From: Citrus sinensis
Lineage: Eukaryota > Streptophyta > Magnoliopsida > Sapindales > Rutaceae
Direction of reading: 5' to 3'
DNA: 64,000 nucleotides
Assembly (NCBI RefSeq): GCF_022201045.2
Contig: NC_068557.1
Coordinates: forward strand, 15,911,501 to 15,975,500
The position numbers and the translations under genes are program-made. Shown here one piece after another: positions 57,589 through 64,000 of the stretch. The number at the start of each line of letters is the position of its first letter. Positions within the stretch are counted from its first letter, which is position 1. The notes below the pieces were generated by a model that worked only from the letters and a program-made list of their open reading frames with translations, was not told where the DNA came from and ran no database searches.

Positions 57589-59450
57589 ATGCTTAGTGCT
57601 CTACGACACTATTCCGCATCTCATTCACAAGTACAACTCTCATACTTTTTAAACTCTTCTTCTCGTTCTACTCTCAGGATCATTAAGCCTACATTTGTGA
57701 CTGCTACAGCAATGCCGAGATATAAGAAACCAGCCAGCCGTCTCAAAGATCCGTCACGTTTCCAGAGTTATCATGCCGAAGAAAAATATGAGGAATTCAT
57801 AGAACGACGTAAGATTCTGGAAGAAAAAAGGTTTTAATTTCTAGAACAACTCACTGGAATTGTGCAAACACTTCATAATGCTGCAGCAAAGTGAGGATGG
57901 TTAGAGTTTTGCAACCACCCTCGAGATCCTGTGCTACCCATAGTCAAAGAATTTTATGCCAATTTGATAAAGCCTTGATCAACACAACATCTAGGTAAGA
58001 AACATAGTTGTTCCCTTAGATTCCCGAGTTATAAATGCTTTTTATAATTTACCTGCTGAAATTAATTGTGAATATGCCAAATTGTGTGAGAAATTGACCC
58101 CGAAAAAGTAGAATACCATTTTCACAACTCTCACAATAGAAGGGGCATCATGGGCTAATGAGGAAGGGCGTGTAGTTAATAGGATAGATTTGAAGCCCAT
58201 TGCTAAGGTGTGGGTAAAATTTCTGAAATCTAGGCTTATGCCCACCACTCACACTACTACGGTTTCACAAGAGAGGTTGGTCTTGTTATATATCATTGTT
58301 CGAGGGCTTCCCATAGATGTGGGTAGCATTATCGCAAAAGAAATCCGGGATTGTGCAGTCAAGACTCACCGAACTGCTGCCTTGTTATTTCCTTCACTCA
58401 TCACCAGCATTTGTGTCATTTTTAGTGTTCGTCTTAATGCTAGAGATGACCATGTCAGGAATGATGGTGCCTTTACAGCTCGTACCATTAAGAGAGTTGC
58501 TGGTGAGAGTACTGGAACAACCACTGAACCAACTGCTGTAACATGAGTAAGACGAGCTATTGGCTTGGAACAGACCATCCAGGCACTCAACGCGAGTATA
58601 ACTCAATGTGTGGAAGCTCAGCAGAGGGAAAATAATCAGTTTTGGAGTTATCTACAACACTTGGACAACCAACTACACCAATTTGCTCTGTACATGAAAC
58701 GCACTCACCGAAACTTCCCTGATTCACTGCTTCAGCAGTGCAATTTTGACACCAACACCACAGATGCTCCAGTAGAAGCCACTGCCACAGATGAACCAGC
58801 AGATGAAGCTACAGCTGAACCACAAGCCGAGGTAGAATCAGAAGATGCTGAACCATCTGACCCACCTGAGGAAGAAGGTGACAAGTCTGAGACTGATAGC
58901 TCACCCACAGAGGCAGAGTACAATTCGGAGAAAGAACGTGAGGAACCAACCATCCCAACCCAGCCCAAAACAAAAAAAAAGCACATTATTCAAGAAGAGG
59001 AGGAGAAAGACCTTGAAGAGGAGACGTCTATTCCAGTCATTACGGGCAAGAGAAAAGACAAGGGTAAAGCAAAAATGGCAACACCTCTAGCCTCTAAAGA
59101 TGAAATGGAGCAAGTCGATGCTGAGTTGGCTGCTGCAGCAGCTAGAGCTATGCCTACACATGAGCAAGCCAAGTAACTACTTGCAGTCATTGCGGCCATC
59201 ACAGTTGAGGGCCTGGCAGCTGATGCATCAACTCCAATTCCTTCACAGCAAACTCCTAGCCAGTTTATTCGCACCAGTCCGAGACAATCCAGCAAACACA
59301 AAGGCAGTATGTCTAAAGGTAATGCTACAACAACCCCAACCATAACTCCTCTCACCAGCCCCACACCGAAAAAGGCAAAGACATTGCTAGCTACTTCCCC
59401 ACAAGCTTCACCAAAGGACAAGATGCGCAGTGCATCCAAGAAGCGTTGAT
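57589..59450 (+). pseudogene. Athila-type extra 3' reading frame (env-like position), broken
   Basis: After integrase and a 600-base spacer, a region with coding character runs in two frames. The first part (57589-57837) is basic and starts a segment including RFQSYHAEEKYEEFIERRKI. The middle (58190-58546) has LKPIAKVWVKFLKSRLMPT- and VLLYIIVRGLPIDVG-like blocks of the plant-transposon-protein type found downstream of integrase in Athila. The third part (58565-59176 and on to about 59450) is a Gln-rich coiled coil and a long Glu/Asp/Pro/Thr-rich tail ending in Lys-rich sequence. In Athila elements this position is called env-like. I see no convincing signal peptide or fusion domain, so an envelope function is not supported here. 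Confidence 0.65.
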
Positions 59451-60032
59451 AACATCCCGTCATGTGCTGCAGTCCCCACCACAGGGGAGTACTCTTTATT
59501 TACTAGTAAATGACTATTAAAAAAAAATTATGTTTGTCAATTTGTGTGGTATTTTCTAAGGTCTTCCATATCCTTGTCAATTTGTATGCATTTGTTATGT
59601 ATGCTTGTGAGGACACAAGATCTCTCAAGTTTGGGGGGGTTGTTTCCGAATTCATGTGTTTATGTATGTGTCTATGTTTGTGCTGTGTGAAGCTCTGTTA
59701 TATGTTATTTATGTATGGATTTGAAAACCTAAAGAAGATAAATTGAGTGTTATTCAATATTTATGAGAATGCCCAGTAGAGATAGTTATAGATAGAAGTG
59801 AAATTTTGTCCCAACACTTAGACTTTGGTTGAGTTGTATGAGACTGCTAGAGTAGAGCCAGAAGAATAGAAAATATCTCAAAGGGAGAAGCAAGTTGATT
59901 GACTGTGATATTTATAAAATAAAACTCTGCTCCAATGGCTAAAGTTGCTGAGTAACCAGATCTGAGTATGTACCCCATATGCAGAATTGTGTAAAAGGTG
60001 GCGAGAGTTATGAGCAATGTTGTAGCAAATGA

Positions 60033-60069
<37 letters not shown>

Positions 60070-60605
60070 TCCTCTGTCTAAGGCATTAAGTAGCCAGGTC
60101 TGTTCATGAGCCCCATGTTCAGCCTTGAGTAAAAGATACCTCTAGATAATATTATACCACAGATATTGCTGCAACAACTCTGATCTGGGCATGGTTTGAG
60201 TAATTGGGTGTCATCATTACAAGTGATTGACATTCACATGAAAGATAAATGTTACAGTGAGGAGGTTGAGTATTTCCCAATTTATCAATGTTAAAACAAT
60301 CACAGTTTGAGTATGTAAAATTTATACTACCCCATTTATGAATGAAGTATATCACTACTGAAAGTTATAAAATCCTTTGGTAATGTTACAACATATCTGG
60401 AATTCAATCAAAGGAAGCACACACACACTATGAATAGAAAGAAGCTTAAGTCTAGAACTGGTTTACTATGGGCATTTTGTATGATTGGGATTGTGATCTG
60501 AAGGTGGAAGAATCCTTGCAAATTTGATAAAAGAGCTAAAGTTGTGTGCATGTTTGTTTGCGAGAAATATTAGTATGTGTCATTACTTGAGGGCAAGCAA
60601 TGATT
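59451..60605. other. Non-coding 3' region of the Athila-type element
   Basis: No frame is recognised. It contains a first CAAGTTTGGGGGGGTTG purine tract at about 59626-59642, resembling the true polypurine tract but not followed by an LTR, and an (AT)n microsatellite at about 60035-60066. Confidence 0.55.
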
Positions 60606-62067
60606 TAAGTTTGGGGGTGTGATAACTCTAGGAAATAAGAGTTATTACATCAATTATAGACTTGAATCAAGATCATTTAGAGAACAAATAAGGTTTTTTT
60701 ATTACATTTTGATTACATTTTGCATAAACATTCATTTTAGTTGCGTCTTAATAAGTTTTGTTTGAATTGAAGTATTTTGTGCTAAAAACAGGTGCATAAT
60801 TGTAGGTTCTCAGAAAGTCTTAATTCATGAGGGGGTGTTCAAACAGTAGATAAGCAAGAGGAGGAAAGAAGATGGCCACAAAAGAAGAAAAGCACAATTG
60901 GGAATAATGCAGTGCTGTTGAGGATGTTAGAGCAACATGTGCTGTAGCAATCTGAGAGCAATGCGGGAAAAAACTTAGGCGCGGGTCGGTGCATGTTTCC
61001 TAATTTAACGCATGCACGCTAATGGGCTTTTGTTTACCCTAATTTGCAATATAAAAAGGAGGCATGCACCACATAGAGAGGCGGCGAAGGACTTATCATT
61101 AGAATAATTAAAAGGAATGAAGAAAAAGACTAGAATTGAAGGCAACATTGGAGAATCGATTAGAATTACTTGGGAATTGTCTTTCACCGTGCTCACTTAT
61201 ATTTATCTTCTTCCTTTAATTGTTTTGATGTATTCAGAGATTAATATATTTATGTTTATTTTTCTCTTTCAGAATATGAACTAAATTTACTTATAGTTGA
61301 GTGACAAATAATCCAATGGGTTCTTGACTGTTCTTATATGTTGTTATGCTATTGCTGTAGCATTTTACTCTAGCAGTTCTTTTATGAATATAACTGTTAT
61401 TTCGGTTGACCACTCATTTAATAGTTTCAGTTAAGATAGAGCAGCAAAAGGGCATGTCTTAGCGGATATTACTAGAGTACTACTTGATCTTAAGTTGAAT
61501 TTCCTCGATTAAGTTATCTTGAATCCCATAAGGGCAATACTTGAAGTCAGGATTTGTGACACACTAGACATAGGTGTTCACCTTGTAGGGTGGAGAGATT
61601 AAAAGTTATAATGTCGTACCATAAGTATATTAGCAACTGGTCATTGTTAATAGATTTACAGGTATGAGACTTCCAACATGCGATAGCTGCGGATGCAGAT
61701 TTATTCTGTCCAGTGCTGTAGCACTTATTGTAACAACTGGTGCTAAATTGATAGACAACAGTCACCCCATTAGGAGAGTTTGATCATTCAACTACTATAA
61801 TCTCAATTGAATCTTAGACACATTTAATCTAGTATTTCATTACAGTATTATTTTATTTAAATCTCTTGCAGTCATTAATTATGATAGGAATTGCTTAACA
61901 ATTATTTGTTTCGGTCTTAAGTTGATTTTGCACTATTGTGATTGCTTTAGCATTTCAAGTAACATCAATCCCTGTGGAGACGATCTTAAATACTTATCAC
62001 TTTGTTACTTGTTGTGTATACTTGCACATTGGCATTGGTAATAATTGCTTATACAAATTAACCAACA
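60606..62067 (+). repeat. Athila-type polypurine tract and 3' LTR
   Basis: The plus-strand priming tract AAGTTTGGGGGTG (60606-60618) directly precedes the LTR. The LTR runs from TGATAACTC (60619) to ACCAACA (62067), 1449 bp. It matches the inverted solo LTR at 41749-43183 end to end. No 5' LTR is available for age estimation, so the solo LTR is the only comparison within the window. Confidence 0.82.
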
Positions 62068-62459
62068 GTAACACCTATGGTAGAAGAAGAACAATTCGAG
62101 GAACCCTAGCACATGGATAGGCCAGTCCGATCTAGAGCCTACAAGCTACTTCACATGGACAAAATGATATCGAAGCACTCGTGGAATGTTGCCATGTTGA
62201 GGAAATACTGCTAGCAAAGGCATAGCATTTTACCTCCTTTTATTTATTTCATTTGTTTTTTTTAATTCTTCAGTGTTTGTAATATGTGGTCGGCAATGGG
62301 GGTACCCAAGGTACCTTGTTATCAACTTCTTATTTTGATGATGATATACAACAAACTCTTCATCTTGTCTGATTTTGCTACAAGCTTGGTGGCCATTATT
62401 GTCAACTTCTTATTTTCATGATGGGAAGTATAATTCTCTTCTTCATCTTGCTACGTAAT
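62068..62459. other. Flank between Athila LTR and Mutator-like remnant
   Basis: The first 150 bases contain a short frame (RPVRSRAYKLLHM... KHSWNVAMLRKY) resembling the C-terminal end of another retrotransposon polyprotein, possibly the insertion target. A partial duplication around CAACTTCTTATTTT(G/C)ATGATG occurs at about 62325 and 62403. Otherwise unassigned. Confidence 0.35.
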
Positions 62460-62702
62460 CTACTCTCTTACAATAACTTTGTACTCAAAGCCAAATGGTT
62501 CCCACCACCTGAAGTAGTCGCATCTCGATTTCTCATATTTATATTCAAGCCTCCTAGGATTTGCAGTAGATTCAGAAACTTTAATTGTTGCTTGTTCACC
62601 ACATGATTTGTTTCTTAACTTCATGACCTTGCCATTCACTTGCAATTTCTCTTCCTCAACTTTATTAAAAAAGTTATTGGAGCTTCCTCTTGAGGATGGC
62701 AT
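62460..62702 (-). pseudogene. Degenerate GRF zinc-finger gene of a second Mutator-like element
   Basis: The minus-strand frame from the ATG at 62702 ends at 62460. It encodes a Ser/Asn-rich start, a basic middle and then a GRF-like finger ending in CDYFRWWEP. Compared with the intact copy at 31794-32270, the first and third Cys of the finger have been replaced (KSCG instead of CYCG; YKYE instead of FYNC), so zinc binding should be lost. The transmembrane tail is missing. The upstream open frame extends a further 32 codons without an ATG. It reads inward from the element end at 63257, as in the intact element. Confidence 0.6.
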
Positions 62703-63257
62703 TGTTACTGGTTTGTTAGAGCTTTCCAAGAAATGGTTGGATTTTAAATACCTTGGAGTTGGTAGTGTGTGTACTGGGGTCTTACAATCATGAGACAATG
62801 ATGTGACAAAATTTTGAATAGCATGGCACGATTACACATGGGCCCAAAAATTTTGAAATTTGATTTTTATGGCGTTATCGTAATTTGCATATGATGTGAT
62901 GACTTGTAATTTGATTAACTAACATGTCTAATTCAGGGAAATTATCAATTTATTTAGACTCATTAAGTATTTTCTACAAGTTTATTTTTTAATTTATTCT
63001 TCACTGTTTACATATTAATATTTAATCGTTAGTTTTTTTTTCATTTTCAATGATTAGTCATGCATCAACTTTTTTTATTGAGTCTCACAATGTCGTTACA
63101 AGAATATTTTATTAGGATAATTGCACTTTCATACTTTCATGAGTTAACGACGGTCAATTGTTAAAGATAACAAGCTTTGGGGTAACTTAATATTTTCAAG
63201 AGTAAGGGGATAGTTTGAAAATTATTACTTCACAAGGGGGAAGCCCAAAATTAACCC
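62460..63257. mobile_element. Right end of a second Mutator-like element carrying a GRF gene
   Basis: Read inward from 63257 the end is GGGTTAATTTTGGGCTTCCC followed by CCTTGTGAAG, a typical Mutator-like terminus that differs from the intact family. The GRF frame begins about 555 bases inside, close to the 512-base spacing in the intact element. The transposase part and opposite end are missing. Confidence 0.55.
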
Positions 63258-63519
63258 ACTATTAATTTTTGCTTCATTTAATTTAATTTTTTTTTTGTAT
63301 ATCATAACTTCTCAGATTACTGTATAACAAGATTGCCTATAAGTTTGAAGAATTTCACATAAATTAGACGTGTGTGGCTATGGCATCATTTCATTTTCTA
63401 ATATTGCCTAAAAGTTTGAAGAATTTCACATAAATTAGATATGGGTGATTATGGTATCCTTTCATTTTCTAAAGAATTAATTTTCAGTGTCATTTTGTAT
63501 TTTTGGCTAGCTAGAATGA
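63258..63519. repeat. AT-rich DNA with a 71-bp tandem duplication
   Basis: Copies at about 63332-63402 and 63403-63472 share ATTGCCTA, AAGTTTGAAGAATTTCACAT and TTTCATTTTCTAA, with about ten differences. No gene is present. Confidence 0.8.
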
Positions 63520-64000
63520 CAGTGACCAGATTGAAAAATATGTTATCTGGACGACGACTGACCAAGTCAAAGTGATGCAGATTAGGAATCGATGCAGATT
63601 AGTAATCTATATTATATTAGGATTAGTTTCCTTATTATTTTTAATTTCCTTTTCAATTTAGAATTTTATTTCCTTTGCAATTTAGAGTTTTTTTTTTCTT
63701 TTACTTCATCATTTAGGATAATTACTATTAATATAAATAGCTCCCTCTTGTATTCAATTTCAATAATATTTTTAATTTTCAAATTTTTGTGTGAGCATTT
63801 GATTTAGTTAATTCTCGGTATTCTGCAGAATCAACAAGTCTTAACATTTAAATATACGGTAGCCTTTTGGATCAACATAAATTTAACTTGTTCTTTATTT
63901 CAGTATTTATCTAAAATCAACGAAATATTTCGAATATTAAACTTCCGCTCCATCATAAAATCTTTAATTTGGGAATGACAATCTTCACGCAGGTGATTAT
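63520..64000. other. Possible LTR-like sequence at the window edge
   Basis: A TATAAATAG (about 63733) followed some 20 bases on by CTTGTATTCAATTTCAATAAT resembles the promoter and R region of plant LTRs. The boundaries lie outside what can be tested, and no primer-binding site is visible. No coding frame is recognised. Confidence 0.3.

Larger units (their letters stand above)
51541..62067 (+). mobile_element. Athila-type Ty3 retrotransposon, 5'-truncated
   Basis: Contains, in order, gag, protease, reverse transcriptase-RNase H, integrase, an extra 3' reading-frame region and a 1449-bp 3' LTR. The 5' LTR and primer-binding site are missing. The protease DLGASIN motif, the Gag style and the long region between integrase and LTR all point to the Athila lineage. 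Decay consists of isolated stops, one single-base shift between gag and protease (about 53229) and a deletion in reverse transcriptase (about 54585). That is milder than in the copia copy, so it is younger. It cannot move on its own. Confidence 0.85.

Noticed and set aside
58990..59463. Minus-strand frame of 157 codons in the Athila-type 3' region
   Set aside because: Antisense of the acidic Glu/Pro/Ala-rich region; Ser/Val/Leu composition without a domain.

Overview
This is a stretch of nuclear DNA from a flowering plant, most likely a woody eudicot. The genes are intron-rich with GT-AG junctions and an AT-rich background. They encode plant-only families (GAUT pectin glycosyltransferase, QWRF protein, SYP1-group syntaxin), and the space between them is packed with plant transposons of almost every class. 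The protein sequences feel Citrus-like to me, but that is recollection, not something the sequence proves.

Host genes occupy roughly 3.5-28.8 kb. In order they are: a plus-strand, membrane-anchored coiled-coil protein of unknown function whose 3' coding end looks eroded (3782-6180); a minus-strand 98-residue, four-exon putative mitochondrial inner-membrane protein (7711-9267); a minus-strand single-exon syntaxin of the SYP1 plasma-membrane group (18117-19022); a minus-strand six-exon QWRF-family microtubule-associated protein (19946-23150); a tRNA-Asp(GUC) gene with two extra bases (23759-23832); and a minus-strand two-exon GAUT10-type galacturonosyltransferase (24259-28603). They do not form a pathway. 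They are ordinary neighbouring plant genes.

Transposons fill the rest. From left to right these are: one end of a Mutator-like element (1-154); the 3' part of a hAT transposase and its terminal region (about 1354-2201); a 1.8 kb non-autonomous Mutator-like element with a perfect 10-bp target duplication (9622-11442); a decayed Mutator-like element (12401-15447) nested inside a PIF/Harbinger-type MITE (12388-16045); a hAT-type MITE (17260-17736); a hAT-like element containing a large internal tandem duplication (28988-30386); and a nearly intact 6.29 kb Mutator-like element (31282-37568). The last has 114-bp inverted repeats, a 9-bp target duplication, a four-exon transposase gene with one early stop codon, and a divergent GRF-zinc-finger/transmembrane accessory gene.

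The right half is a retrotransposon graveyard. It holds a Ty1/copia element (39543-about 45496) broken by an inverted Athila-type solo LTR and by another insertion, a LINE carcass ending in an A-tract (about 45497-50778), and a 5'-truncated Athila-type Ty3 element (about 51541-62067) with gag, protease, a damaged reverse transcriptase, integrase, an extra 3' reading-frame region and a 3' LTR. After it comes the end of a second Mutator-like element that carries a degenerate GRF zinc finger in the same relative place as in the intact one (62460-63257). The most interesting system here is this Mutator-like family with its GRF-membrane accessory protein.
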